Shown in pieces: positions 1 to 8,469 of a DNA stretch of 64,000 bases. The notes beneath the pieces were generated by a model that did not search any database, was not told where the DNA came from, and was given only the letters and a program-made list of their open reading frames with translations. Source of the DNA: Candidatus Nitrosocaldaceae archaeon (GTDB lineage: Archaea; Thermoproteota; Nitrososphaeria; Nitrososphaerales; Nitrosocaldaceae); the NCBI GenBank assembly GCA_026002835.1, contig BPGC01000010.1, positions 1-64,000 on the forward strand. The letters are read 5' to 3'. Made by a program: the position numbers and the translations under genes. Each line of letters begins with the position of its first letter. Position 1 is the first letter of the stretch.

Positions 1-397
1 TTTTTTATAAATATTTTATTGTCTAGAATTTATAACTATTCTAAATATTTAGAAGATATTTAACTAAATAGTTATATTTTAATATCTTAATTATCATATT
101 GAACAATTAGGAATATTGGAAATAAATATGATTAACATGGATCACTAAGATTTTTTATAATATTTTGATTTTATGTAATAAATGACAATATATTACATAT
201 TAAATATGTATAAACTAAAGTTTATTTATTACTAAAAATATGACAATTAATTTCAAAGGTTTTATTTGCGGGCCCGTCGGAGCGCGTTAATACAGATATA
301 ACGGAACCTTAGGGATAGAGCAAAACATCCATTTTATTTTTTATAAATAAATATATGATTCTAACATATACGCAATAAAGCAGAGTGAAATAACATT
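1..397. other. AT-rich intergenic DNA without a gene
   Basis: No open reading frame with coding character is seen on either strand; the first 250 bases are almost pure A/T. The only outstanding stretch is a GC-rich block at 268-286, annotated separately as a tRNA 3'-end fragment. Confidence 0.6.
268..280 (-). repeat. tRNA-Lys 3'-end fragment (possible att scar)
   Basis: Read on the minus strand, these 13 bases (CCGACGGGCCCGC) are identical to the T-stem/acceptor 3' end of the tRNA-Lys at 25758-25770; two bases further on CCA is replaced by CAA. A GC-rich 13-mer is very unlikely by chance in such AT-rich DNA. Integrases of archaeal plasmids and viruses use tRNA 3' ends as attachment sites, so this may be an old att scar. 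It is inverted relative to the intact tRNA and about 25 kb away. The rest of the tRNA is absent, so it is not a functional gene. Confidence 0.45.
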
Positions 398-619
398 TCA
401 ATGCTTTAATAATCTAATAAATTCTTCTCTGCTTAATCCAACATCACTTAATATTCCTAATAATGTTCCTTTATCTATAGGGTCATGTTTAGGAACTACA
501 GTAAACCTACCATCTTTATGCTGTAGCATTATATGACTGCCTTTCTGCCTAACTGGTTTGAATCCTATTTTATATAATATTTTTAATAATTCTTTCCATC
601 CTATACTAGGAAGGCTCAT
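398..619 (-). CDS. hicA: HicA-family mRNA interferase toxin
   Basis: A 73-residue protein with the HicA double-stranded-RNA-binding fold signature: an N-terminal helix (GWKELLKILYKIGF), then K-G-S-H near residues 26-29 with the catalytic His at 29, then a strand ending in VVPKHD. HicA toxins cleave mRNA and are held inactive by HicB. The start codon overlaps the end of the upstream hicB by 4 bases, so the two are translationally coupled in antitoxin-first order. The length is typical. The toxin looks intact, with the catalytic His present. Confidence 0.93.
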   Translation of the reverse strand: MSLPSIGWKELLKILYKIGFKPVRQKGSHIMLQHKDGRFTVVPKHDPIDKGTLLGILSDVGLSREEFIRLLKH

Positions 620-822
620 ATACTAATCTCAACTACCTCTCCTTCATCTTTCTTTATACTATCTTCCATATGCTCAAGTATAAGCTCTATAGCTTCTTTG
701 ACATTCTTTAATGCTTCCTCTTTAGTATTACCTTCACTTCTTGCTTGGGGTATCTCTAAGCATTGAGCCAAATACTTCCATTTTTCTCCGTGCTTCAATA
801 TTATAGTAAACTTTCTCTGCAT
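616..822 (-). CDS. hicB: HicB-family antitoxin
   Basis: A 68-residue partial-RNase-H-fold protein starting MQRKFTIILKHGEKWK, with the HicB core 'AQCLEIPQARSEGNTKEEALKNVKEAIE'-like pattern near residues 19-46. It neutralises HicA. The ATG at 822 was chosen over an upstream in-frame ATG (888) because the homologous beta strand begins here and a TATA-like box lies 20-28 nt upstream, fitting a leaderless archaeal transcript. There is no fused DNA-binding domain (short HicB form), so autoregulation would need another mechanism. Confidence 0.88.
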   Translation of the reverse strand: MQRKFTIILKHGEKWKYLAQCLEIPQARSEGNTKEEALKNVKEAIELILEHMEDSIKKDEGEVVEISI

Positions 823-840
823 AGGGTATATTATATTATT

Positions 841-850
841 GTATATAAAA
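841..850 (-). promoter_or_regulatory. TATA-like box of hicBA
   Basis: On the minus strand the sequence TTTTATATAC lies about 20-28 nt before the hicB ATG at 822, the usual archaeal spacing for transcription beginning at or next to the start codon. No Shine-Dalgarno sequence is visible before hicB, consistent with a leaderless mRNA. Confidence 0.45.
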
Positions 851-1033
851 AACATTCCTATTATCATAAACGTGTTATCTACGTTCAAATAGATAAAGAT
901 GTTATTAGTATTAAAGGATACCTAATACATTATCTAGTTATAAGATCATCAAGAGTTTAAACTGACTGGTTTAAAAGTAGATTCTGTTATCAAACTAGAT
1001 AAAATTGCTACTTTATTGAAAGATCTAGTATAT

Positions 1034-1120
1034 TGTATATACCTAACCCTTTAACTTCTCTATAGTTACTGAACCTACTCCTTTTATATTCTCAAGATCT
1101 AACTCTTTATCTATTCTATA
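1034..1120 (-). pseudogene. Helix-hairpin-helix gene remnant (RadA-like N terminus?)
   Basis: Minus-strand translation gives DLENIKGVGSVTIEKLKGLG, a good helix-hairpin-helix motif (GVG..T..KL..LGI) like the N-terminal domain of archaeal RadA and other DNA-repair proteins. Stops and frame breaks follow within 60 bases, and no recombinase core is present. The motif is seen; the RadA assignment is only a guess, because many DNA-binding proteins share it. Confidence 0.3.
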
Positions 1121-1545
1121 TTATCATTAAAGTTCAATATTATTAATCTTGTTTATACTATATAAATGAGGGTTAAGGATATATGTTGCGTGTAATTTAA
1201 CCATAACAAAGTGTTAATTATCTCTATCATAAAATTAGTTCGTTCATCAATAGGTTAAGGACAATGCATATAATGATATCATCAAATATAAATTAAGTAA
1301 TTAACAGATATAATAGTTGCTAGTAATGATAAAAGCAGTATAGATAGGATAGCATTTTATATAAGATATATAAATATGCTAAAAATATATCGTTAGATAG
1401 CCTAAAAGCCATTGATAATACTCTCATATGGAACTGTTATCATTAATGTTACCATAGATATAAATATTAGATGAAGACCATACACTAATAGTTATATGCT
1501 ATAAATAAAATAAGATATTTATTACAGCAATTACATTTAATATAT

Positions 1546-2415
1546 GGTGATTGGTTAATAATACCCATCTATATAATAACAGTATATGAAACTAATAGAA
1601 CTAGCAAAGATAAATGATGAGAAGAAGGCAGAGGAGTGGTTAAGGGATAAGGGTATACTTAAGAGGTTTGATAGATGCATATACTGCAATAATGAGCATA
1701 TAGGCAGAGTTAAGGATAACTGCTATAGATGCTATAGATGCAAGAAGGAATGGAGTGTAGGAGATAGCATACTATATGGATTAAGGATACAATTCACAAA
1801 GTTCATAGGAGCATTAAAGCTATTTGAGTTAGAGATACCAGTATTAAAGGCTAGTAAAGAACTAGGATTAGCATATCGTACTACATATAAGATATATACT
1901 ATAATTAGGGAGAAGATCTATAACTATTCTATAAAGGATGATATATTAAAAGGAGAAGTAGAGGCTGATGAAGCATACTTTGGAGGTAAAAGAAAAGGAA
2001 AGAGAGGTAGAGGTTCATATAATAAGATACCAGTATTTGGTATATTAGAGAGGAATGGTAAAGTAAAGGTTGAGATAGTTAATGATGTAAGAGCTGAGAC
2101 ATTATTAAGAGAAACTATTAAAAAAGTTAAGAGAGGATCAATAATATATACTGATAAATACAAAGGTTATGATACTCTAGTATTATATGGTTTTAAACAT
2201 GAGAGGATAGATAAGAGTATAAGATTTGCTAATGGTATACATTAATGGTATAGAATTATCAATATGCTAAAGAGAGATTATTAAGATATCATAGCATTAG
2301 TAAAGAGTTATTCCCATACTATCTTAAAGAGTTAGAGTTCAGATATAATAATAGAGGTAATGTATTCGATAAGATAATAGAGGTAATTAGAAGTAGGTAA
2401 TAATGACTAATCACC
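1546..2415 (+). mobile_element. IS1595-like insertion sequence, copy 1
   Basis: An 870-bp element. Its left end (GGTGATTGGTTAATAATACC) and the reverse complement of its right end (GGTGATTAGTCATTATTACC) form imperfect terminal inverted repeats of about 20 bp. Two more copies lie at 41579-42447 and 43731-44599; each is 1 bp shorter. No target duplication is visible here (flanks TAATATAT and ATTATTTA), suggesting an old insertion or a neighbouring rearrangement. This is the least damaged of the three copies. Confidence 0.85.
1586..2245 (+). pseudogene. ISXO2/IS1595-like DDE transposase, C-terminus out of frame
   Basis: A 219-residue reading frame with an N-terminal zinc ribbon (CIYCNN near residue 32 and CYRCYRCKK near 47-55), a helix-turn-helix region, and two catalytic acidic sites: D in VEADEAYFGGKRKGKRG and D in YTDKYKGYD. 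The third catalytic site, expected in a HINGIEN-like motif, lies just past the stop at 2243-2245: I-N-G-I-E is readable after a +1 shift and the rest (YAKERLLRYHSISKELFPYYL) in yet another frame up to 2400. All three copies break at the same point, so it is either a shared inactivating lesion or an unrecognised recoding site. Confidence 0.8.
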
Positions 2416-2425
2416 ATTATTTAAA

Positions 2426-2575
2426 ATGAAGTACTGGGGTAACGGCTACATAGTAGGATGGTTAATTGGTTTAGTGGTAATTGGTTCTTATACAAATTTA
2501 ATTGATATGTTAGAATTCTCGGTCTATCTTATATCTGCTTCAGCAATACTAATAATACGATTAGCAAAGTTCTAA
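2426..2575 (+). CDS. Small two-segment membrane protein
   Basis: A 49-residue frame starting MKYWGNGYIVGWLIGLVVIG, with two hydrophobic stretches (about residues 9-21 and 31-47) separated by a short polar loop (SYTNLIDMLEF). It starts 10 bp after the IS1595-like element, so its native promoter may have been displaced. There is no recognisable family. The codon use and clean membrane pattern suggest a real small gene, but it is unproven. Confidence 0.5.
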   Translation: MKYWGNGYIVGWLIGLVVIGSYTNLIDMLEFSVYLISASAILIIRLAKF

Positions 2576-2612
2576 CACCATAGATTATGAAACCTCATTT
2601 ATAATTATTTTA

Positions 2613-3230
2613 TCAATAAATAGCAATTACTCTAACTGGAGATCCAGTAGCGCCTCTCAACTTTAATGGTAATACTATTAGTTTAAATCTATCTGGCAAA
2701 TTCTTCAAATTACAAAGGTTTTCTACTATCAATATACTATGCCTTAACAATATATGATGAGCACTAAACTTATCATCCTTAGCAGCATCAATACTAGCAG
2801 TATCTATACCAACCAAATTTACCTTCTTCTCAACTAGATATTCAGCAGCATCTATGCTTAAACCTGGATTTGCTGTTAAATATTCATCCTCATCCTTCTT
2901 ATCTTCCCATGAAGTAGATATAATTACAGATTTAGTATCTATATCATAAGCAAGCAGATCACCTCTAGTTATCAATTCATCTTTACTCTTCTTTATCCTT
3001 AATAATCTGGCATCGCTAACAAATCTATCTATGGCTATCTCATCTATGCTAGTTTTGTAACCAAAATGTTTAGGAGCATCCATATGAGTTCCAGTATGCG
3101 AACTCATGAATATCAATTCTAGATCATACCCATGTGTCTTAAGATTTGCCCATGGTATCTGTAATGGCTTAACCTTCTTCTCAAATACTTGCATATCTTC
3201 ATGAATTGTTTGTGTTAGGTCTACAATCAT
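2613..3230 (-). CDS. Cyclase family protein (kynurenine formamidase-like metal hydrolase)
   Basis: A 205-residue member of the cyclase/kynurenine formamidase-like family (PF04199). The metal-binding signature H-T-G-T-H-M-D-A-P-K-H-F is present at about residues 45-56, with the conserved D-L-T-Q-T-I-H start and a GIDTASID motif further on. These enzymes hydrolyse N-formyl or cyclic amide bonds. The true substrate is unknown and no tryptophan-degradation genes are nearby. The length is normal. It is divergent from the small AsnC-type gene at 3302. Confidence 0.85.
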   Translation of the reverse strand: MIVDLTQTIHEDMQVFEKKVKPLQIPWANLKTHGYDLELIFMSSHTGTHMDAPKHFGYKTSIDEIAIDRFVSDARLLRIKKSKDELITRGDLLAYDIDTKSVIISTSWEDKKDEDEYLTANPGLSIDAAEYLVEKKVNLVGIDTASIDAAKDDKFSAHHILLRHSILIVENLCNLKNLPDRFKLIVLPLKLRGATGSPVRVIAIY

Positions 3231-3301
3231 AAACTGATTAATGGTTATGAAGTATAAAAGGTTATAGAAGAAGTTATATAGTTTGATACTAAATTAATGT
3301 T

Positions 3302-3550
3302 ATGCCAACAGCATATGTATTAATAAACTGTGATCTAGGTTCTGAGGAAGAGATAATTAATGAGATAAAGAAGATACCAGAAGTAGTTGAGGTTAATGGT
3401 GTATATGGCGTTTATGATGTTATAGTAAAGATAACTTCTGATAGCATGGAGAAGTTGAGAGAGATAATAACATGGAAGATAAGAAGGATTGAGAAGGTTA
3501 GATCAACATTAACAATGATAGTAATAGAGGGACAAGGCAAAAAGTCATAA
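3302..3550 (+). CDS. Stand-alone Lrp/AsnC ligand-binding (RAM) domain protein
   Basis: An 82-residue protein made only of the alpha/beta RAM domain of Lrp/AsnC regulators: MPTAYVLINCDLGSEEE, then EVVEVNGVYGVYDVIVKI, then LTMIVIEG. It has no helix-turn-helix. Such single-domain proteins form dimers/octamers, bind amino acids and probably modulate full-length Lrp partners; one full-length Lrp is encoded at 13311-13760. It ends 6 bp into the convergent aminotransferase gene. Confidence 0.85.
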   Translation: MPTAYVLINCDLGSEEEIINEIKKIPEVVEVNGVYGVYDVIVKITSDSMEKLREIITWKIRRIEKVRSTLTMIVIEGQGKKS

Positions 3551-4675
3551 AATTCTGATAACATTAAGGGCTTCTAGAACCTCTCTCTCATCGTTGAAGA
3601 AGTGAGGTGAGGCTCTAACAATATTTTTTCCTGATATATCCCTTTTAGCAAATATTATATTATTCTTCTCTAACTTCACTATAGCAGAATCTACATCATC
3701 TACAGCAAATGATACAATGCTAGTTCTTTTATGATCTTCCTCTGGCCCGTATACTTTCTTATCTTTCAAACCCTCTCTAAGCATATTTGCTAGTCTCACA
3801 TTTCTCTCCCTTATATTATCAATACCAACATTCATTATGTATTTTAGCGATGCATTCAAACCAACTATACCAATATAGTTTCTGAATCCAGCCTCAAACC
3901 TATCTGGAATATCTTTAAGAAGTAGTTTATCATCCTTTACAAACATAGATTCAAACCCAGATAGTAATGGCTCTAGTATATCTTGGCTATCCTTTCTGCA
4001 ATAAAATACTCCTATACCACTAGGTCCACAGAGCCATTTCGAACCAGTGAATGATAAAAAGTTACAATCTATCTTACTAAGATCTACATCTAAACAACCT
4101 ACAGTCTGAGCAGCGTCTATGAAGAATGGTATGTTATGCTTTTTAGCTATTTTACCAACTTCTTCTACTGGTAGGATTAAACCAGTATTGAATAATGCAT
4201 GGCTTAACGCTATCACTTTAGTATTATCATCTATCAACTCTTCCAATTCATCTAGATCGATTGAGCCATCTTCATCTATATTCAATCTTCTAACCTCGCA
4301 TCTATCCTCAAGCCTAGCCCATGGGATATAGTTTGATGGATGTTCATGAATGCCATCTCTGATTATTATATTATCTCCTTTCTTCAATCTCAAACCTTGA
4401 CTAACAAAGTTTATTCCATCAGTCGTGCTTTGAGTAAATATGATCTCTTCTTCTTTACATCTAAGCATCTTACTTAATCTTCGTCTAGTATCTATAGTAA
4501 TCTCTTCTATTCTATCGGATACAATCCTTGAATCTGGTCCATGTTCACTCTCAAATAAGATATAATCTGTAATAGCCTTTATACTACTTATAGGCATTGG
4601 AGCACTAGAAGCATTGTTCATATAAACCAGCCTTCTAGTTATAGGAAAATCTCTCCTTATAACTCCGATATCCAT
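3545..4675 (-). CDS. Class V aminotransferase (cysteine desulfurase/isopenicillin epimerase-like)
   Basis: A 376-residue PLP enzyme. Landmarks are the N-terminal YMNNASSAPMP, the STTDGINFV cofactor loop, DAAQTVG with the PLP-binding Asp, and the Schiff-base lysine in SFTGSKWLCGPSG (near residue 211). Family members desulfurate cysteine or carry out related beta-elimination or epimerisation; there is no adjacent iron-sulfur scaffold gene, so the substrate remains open. It is complete, ATG start, with normal length. Confidence 0.85.
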   Translation of the reverse strand: MDIGVIRRDFPITRRLVYMNNASSAPMPISSIKAITDYILFESEHGPDSRIVSDRIEEITIDTRRRLSKMLRCKEEEIIFTQSTTDGINFVSQGLRLKKGDNIIIRDGIHEHPSNYIPWARLEDRCEVRRLNIDEDGSIDLDELEELIDDNTKVIALSHALFNTGLILPVEEVGKIAKKHNIPFFIDAAQTVGCLDVDLSKIDCNFLSFTGSKWLCGPSGIGVFYCRKDSQDILEPLLSGFESMFVKDDKLLLKDIPDRFEAGFRNYIGIVGLNASLKYIMNVGIDNIRERNVRLANMLREGLKDKKVYGPEEDHKRTSIVSFAVDDVDSAIVKLEKNNIIFAKRDISGKNIVRASPHFFNDEREVLEALNVIRIL

Positions 4676-4702
4676 TATTACCCTTCAGTATATAGTATTA
4701 GC

Positions 4703-5155
4703 ATGCAATTTAAACTGTTTGAAATGTTAAGAAGAATGAATCTATTGCTATTCTCTAATGAGAAGAGTAAACTTGCGATAATTAAAGAGATACTCTCATT
4801 AGATATCCGATTATTCTACATAGATTTCGATTTGCTTTTAACTGGTTATATAAAGAGCGATGTTATAAAACCGAGAGCAAATATCGATCTCTATATACCA
4901 GAAGATGTTAAAGAGTTAGCATCTAGCATAGCATCTATATCTTCAAAGATTAACGATGATATAATTATAATTGATTCATTCGATACAATGAATATGCTTT
5001 ATAACGATCATCTATTGAGCATATATCTATCAGTGCTATTAGCAAATGCTGAGAGATCAAAGATAATAGTCTTTAGCAGAAATAAAAGATGGTTCATTGA
5101 GCATATATCAGATCTGATAATTGATATCGATAATTCAGAGATAATAAAAGATTAA
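4703..5155 (+). CDS. Hypothetical protein, possible degenerate RecA/KaiC-like fold
   Basis: 150 residues, no confident family. A strand-rich alpha/beta pattern is visible, with IIIIDSFDTMN resembling a Walker B strand near residues 87-97, preceded by YIDFDLLLTG and followed by SKIIVFSRN. No Walker A lysine loop is present, so it cannot be a normal ATPase. It is divergent from the aminotransferase (27 bp gap) and overlaps the next, convergent gene by 4 bases. It could be a non-catalytic partner of a RecA-like protein; this is inference only. Confidence 0.55.
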   Translation: MQFKLFEMLRRMNLLLFSNEKSKLAIIKEILSLDIRLFYIDFDLLLTGYIKSDVIKPRANIDLYIPEDVKELASSIASISSKINDDIIIIDSFDTMNMLYNDHLLSIYLSVLLANAERSKIIVFSRNKRWFIEHISDLIIDIDNSEIIKD

Positions 5156-5463
5156 AATTTGACAACTACTAATGCGTAACTAGCTATCAATGCCAATGCA
5201 ATTATAGAGAAACCAGCTATTATAAGTCTATTAACTCCTATCCTTCTCTCTCCAGCTTTATGTATAAGATAGAAACCAGCTGTACCAGCTATGAATATAA
5301 AAACTCCCAAGACAACTTCACCTAACGTTTGAACATTTCTCTGCCTAGTTATGAATAGAGCGCTATTGCCTTCCAATATTCCATTGAATAAACCAGAAGC
5401 GAATGAGAAGAATGCTATTATATATGCTATTGCTATTACTGGTAATATACTCTGCCATCTCAT
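5152..5463 (-). CDS. Small membrane protein, three transmembrane segments
   Basis: 103 residues with hydrophobic segments near 8-27 (ILPVIAIAYIIAFFSFASG), 49-66 (VVLGVFIFIAGTAGFYLI) and 79-99 (LIIAGFSIIALALIASYALV). A basic loop (HKAGERRIGVNR) sits between the second and third, placing it in the cytoplasm. No family is recognised. It lies 11 bp downstream of the small zinc-binding-like gene on the same strand, probably one transcript. Confidence 0.65.
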   Translation of the reverse strand: MRWQSILPVIAIAYIIAFFSFASGLFNGILEGNSALFITRQRNVQTLGEVVLGVFIFIAGTAGFYLIHKAGERRIGVNRLIIAGFSIIALALIASYALVVVKF

Positions 5464-5474
5464 ACAAGTTCTAT

Positions 5475-5702
5475 TTAATCATCGTTAAATAAACCTTCCA
5501 ACTCATACTTTATTATATCCTTAACCCAGGTTCCCGTCTCTTCTAATTCCAATAATCTTGCCAGATACTCTTTCCATGTAACATCTCCATATGCCTTTTT
5601 CCATTCTTTATAATTATCTTTGAGCATATAGTATGCTTGCATGTGATATTTACAGAATTTATCATTACTTTCTCTATTACATATTATGCAATTCAATACC
5701 AT
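5475..5702 (-). CDS. Small protein with an N-terminal zinc-binding-like motif
   Basis: 75 residues. The N terminus has Cys-x2-Cys (CIIC) followed by C-x2-H (CKYH) about 10 residues later, a probable zinc knuckle. The remainder is helical and acidic, with W-K-E-Y-L and TWVKDIIKYELEGL. A second small zinc-binding-like gene of similar build lies at 7110-7289. It is likely cotranscribed with the membrane protein just downstream. Function unknown. Confidence 0.65.
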   Translation of the reverse strand: MVLNCIICNRESNDKFCKYHMQAYYMLKDNYKEWKKAYGDVTWKEYLARLLELEETGTWVKDIIKYELEGLFNDD

Positions 5703-5770
5703 TCATTAACACAACTTCTATAAAGGCTTTAGCATAATATTTTAAATTATACTTCAATCTTAAGCATAGC

Positions 5771-7090
5771 GTGAAAGGAGAAGAAGCAGTAAGAGAGATC
5801 TTCAAACTAATAAAAGAACATCATGAATGGTTTGATAACTCAATACCATTGATCGCTAGCGAGAACGTTCCAAGCCCAGCTGTAAGACAAGCCATGATCT
5901 CTGATTTTGCTAATAGATATGCAGAAGGATGGCCAGGTGAAAGAGTTTATGCTGGATGTATATACATTGATCAAGTTGAGTTAAGATGCATAGAGTTAGC
6001 AAAGAGTGTATTTGGTGCAGAGTTTGCTGATGTAAGACCAGTTTCTGGAGTATCTGCTAATCTAGCAGTATATGCTACATTCACTAAACCTTATGATACT
6101 ATGCTAGCATTATCCATACCTAGCGGTGGACATATATCTCATGGTAAAAAGGATCATGCTGGAACTGCTGGTTTAGTTCGAGGCTTGAATATTGAATCTT
6201 ATGCTTTTGATAAGGAAGAGATGAATATCGATGTTGATAAAAGCAAACAGAAGATTGAGCAATTGATCAAGGAAGGTAAGAAGCCTAGTCTTGCTATGTT
6301 CGGAGGAAGTTTATTCCTATTTCCTCATCCAGTAAAAGAGTTAGCAGATTTTCTGCATGAGAATGATATAACAATATGCTATGATGCAGCACATGTATCT
6401 GGTTTGATAGCTGGTAAGCAATTCCAAGATCCATTGAGAGAAGGAGCAGATGTTATGACTATGAGCACTCATAAAACATTATTCGGTCCTCCTGGAGGAA
6501 TGATATTATCATTTGAGAGATATGCTGAAGATATAAAGAAAGCTGTATTTCCTGGTAATACTAGCAGTCATCATCTGCATAATGTAGCGGGCAAAGCTGT
6601 AGCATTGGCAGAGTTATTAGAGTTTGGAGAAGAGTATGCTAAACAAGTTATAAAGAATGCTCAAACGTTAGCAGAAGCGTTGCATGATCTAGGGTTTGAT
6701 GTATTAGGAGAGAAGAACGGATTTACTAAATCACATCAGATAGCTGTAGATGTAAGTAGATATGGAGATGGTGGTAGCATAGAAGAGGCTTTAGAATCTG
6801 CAAATATAATATGTAATAGACAGTTGTTACCAGGTGATATAAAAGCAGGAAGACATTATATGCATCCTGGAGGTATTAGGTTAGGAACCGCAGAGGTTAC
6901 TAGATTAGGCATGAAAGAAGATCATATGAGAAGCATAGCCAATTTCATAAAGAGGGTAGTTATAGATAAGGAGGATAAGAATAAGATAAAAGAAGAGGTT
7001 AGCAGATTCAAGAAAGAGTTTAAGAAGGTACAATATACATTCGACAATGATACAGATGCTTATGCATATATACAATTAACAAAATACTAA
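5771..7090 (+). CDS. glyA: Serine hydroxymethyltransferase
   Basis: A 439-residue PLP enzyme interconverting serine and glycine with a pterin C1 carrier. Diagnostic stretches are LIASENVPS, YAEGWPGERVYAGC, the PLP-site CYDAAHVSGLIAG and the active-site lysine in MTMSTHKTLFGPPGG (near residue 234). The start is a GTG at 5771 directly before the conserved N terminus; no better start exists upstream. It is the archaeal type, slightly longer than bacterial GlyA. It functionally links to the pterin genes at 55150-56775. Confidence 0.95.
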   Translation: MKGEEAVREIFKLIKEHHEWFDNSIPLIASENVPSPAVRQAMISDFANRYAEGWPGERVYAGCIYIDQVELRCIELAKSVFGAEFADVRPVSGVSANLAVYATFTKPYDTMLALSIPSGGHISHGKKDHAGTAGLVRGLNIESYAFDKEEMNIDVDKSKQKIEQLIKEGKKPSLAMFGGSLFLFPHPVKELADFLHENDITICYDAAHVSGLIAGKQFQDPLREGADVMTMSTHKTLFGPPGGMILSFERYAEDIKKAVFPGNTSSHHLHNVAGKAVALAELLEFGEEYAKQVIKNAQTLAEALHDLGFDVLGEKNGFTKSHQIAVDVSRYGDGGSIEEALESANIICNRQLLPGDIKAGRHYMHPGGIRLGTAEVTRLGMKEDHMRSIANFIKRVVIDKEDKNKIKEEVSRFKKEFKKVQYTFDNDTDAYAYIQLTKY

Positions 7091-7109
7091 TAAAAATTAT
7101 AAAATATTT

Positions 7110-7289
7110 TTAACTAAAGTATTCTAATCTGATCTCTTGTCTCAGATAACGCTTCAATCCATCTTTATGCTTATCAACACATACGAACATTAGGTTTAAC
7201 AAGCATTCATCACATATAGGCTTGTTCCTATAATTCACTCCCCGCCCCTTCTCAAAATCAAATCTGACGTTGCATATAACACACTTCAT
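7110..7289 (-). CDS. Small zinc-ribbon-like protein
   Basis: A 59-residue frame starting MKCVICNVRFDFEKGRG and containing CDEC near residues 26-29; the two CxxC pairs would bind one zinc. The C-terminal half is basic and helical (DKHKDGLKRYLRQEIRLEYF). It fills the gap between glyA and the DegT-like gene. It resembles single-zinc-ribbon proteins common in archaea; role unknown. Confidence 0.6.
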   Translation of the reverse strand: MKCVICNVRFDFEKGRGVNYRNKPICDECLLNLMFVCVDKHKDGLKRYLRQEIRLEYFS

Positions 7290-7389
7290 GACTTTAAGAT
7301 ATACTATGTCATGCTATAAAATGTTTATGCTCTAAATATATTCCTAAAATAGATAGACTTTTAAAAAATGGCAATAAATAATCTTAATA

Positions 7390-8466
7390 ATGATACCTAT
7401 CTCAAAGCCATGGTTAGATGAGGAAGAGAAAGAACTTGTTAATAGAGTAATAGACAATGGTTCGTTAACAAATGCTACATTCGATGGAGGAAGATACGTT
7501 CAAGAATTTGAGAGGTTGTTAGCAGAGTATACTAATGCAAAATATGTAGTTGCAGTAAACTCTGGGACATCTGCATTATATGCATCTTTATTAGCATTAG
7601 GATTGAAAAGTAATGATGAGGTTATAATACCATCATTGACATTTGTAGCAACTGCAAATGCAATAGTTGCTGCTGGTGCAAAACCAGTATTTGCTGATAT
7701 AAATATGGATGATTATACCATAGATCCAAACGATCTTGAGAAGAAGATAACTAACAATACAAAAGCGATAATTCCAGTTCATATATATGGTCATCCAGCA
7801 GATATGAGTGTTATAAAAGAGATTGCTGATAAATACTCATTATATATAATTGAAGATGCATGCCAATCTCTTGGCTCGCTTTATAAAAATAAACATACTG
7901 GCACCATTGGAGATCTAGGTTGTTATAGTTTCTATCCTAGTAAAGTATTAACAACTGGGGAAGGGGGTGCTATTGCAACTAGTAATAAAGAGTTTGCAGA
8001 TAGATTAAAGATGATCAGAAATCATGGGATGCTTGAAGGATACGATACTAGAATTTTAGGATTAAATCTAAGGATGGGAGAGATGAATGCTGCTATTGGG
8101 ATAGCTCAGATGCATAAACTTGATAAGATGCTAGAGATTAGAAGAAGAAATGCTTGTATATTAAGTAATATATTACAAGATATAAAGATACCAAAGGAAG
8201 ATAATGATAGAATATACAATTGGTATCTTTACACAATATTATTAGAGAATAGAGATTATATACAGAACAAACTTAATGAAGAGGGTATAGGAGCTACTGT
8301 ATATTATAAGTTGCCCGTTCATAAGACACCATTTTATGCTAGCGATCTAAGGCTAGAGAATACAGAGTATGTATCTAAGCATGTGTTATCTTTACCAGTC
8401 CATCCATTGGTAAAAGAGGAAGATATAGAAAAGATGGGAAAGACTATACTATCATTATATAAATAA
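7390..8466 (+). CDS. DegT/DnrJ/EryC1 family sugar aminotransferase
   Basis: A 358-residue PLP aminotransferase acting on keto-sugars bound to nucleotides. Landmarks are IPISKPWLDEEE at the start, VAVNSGTSALYASLLALG for cofactor phosphate binding, IIEDACQSLGS and the catalytic lysine in SFYPSKVLTTGEGG (near residue 185). Such enzymes make amino sugars for surface glycans or protein glycosylation. No other glycan genes sit beside it, so the exact product is open. Complete and of normal length. Confidence 0.9.
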   Translation: MIPISKPWLDEEEKELVNRVIDNGSLTNATFDGGRYVQEFERLLAEYTNAKYVVAVNSGTSALYASLLALGLKSNDEVIIPSLTFVATANAIVAAGAKPVFADINMDDYTIDPNDLEKKITNNTKAIIPVHIYGHPADMSVIKEIADKYSLYIIEDACQSLGSLYKNKHTGTIGDLGCYSFYPSKVLTTGEGGAIATSNKEFADRLKMIRNHGMLEGYDTRILGLNLRMGEMNAAIGIAQMHKLDKMLEIRRRNACILSNILQDIKIPKEDNDRIYNWYLYTILLENRDYIQNKLNEEGIGATVYYKLPVHKTPFYASDLRLENTEYVSKHVLSLPVHPLVKEEDIEKMGKTILSLYK

Positions 8467-8469
8467 TTT

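Larger units (their letters stand above)
823..1545. other. Decayed intergenic region
   Basis: About 720 bases between hicB and the IS1595-like element with no intact gene. It holds the hicBA promoter, a helix-hairpin-helix remnant on the minus strand (1034-1120) and a short stop-riddled stretch on the plus strand around 1360-1460. It looks like DNA scarred by insertions and losses. Confidence 0.5.

Noticed and set aside
305..320. 16-bp match (AACCTTAGGGATAGAG) between 305-320 and the integrase at 27014-27029
   Set aside because: A 16-mer match somewhere in 64 kb of biased DNA is expected by chance, and neither the surrounding bases nor the reading frames agree.
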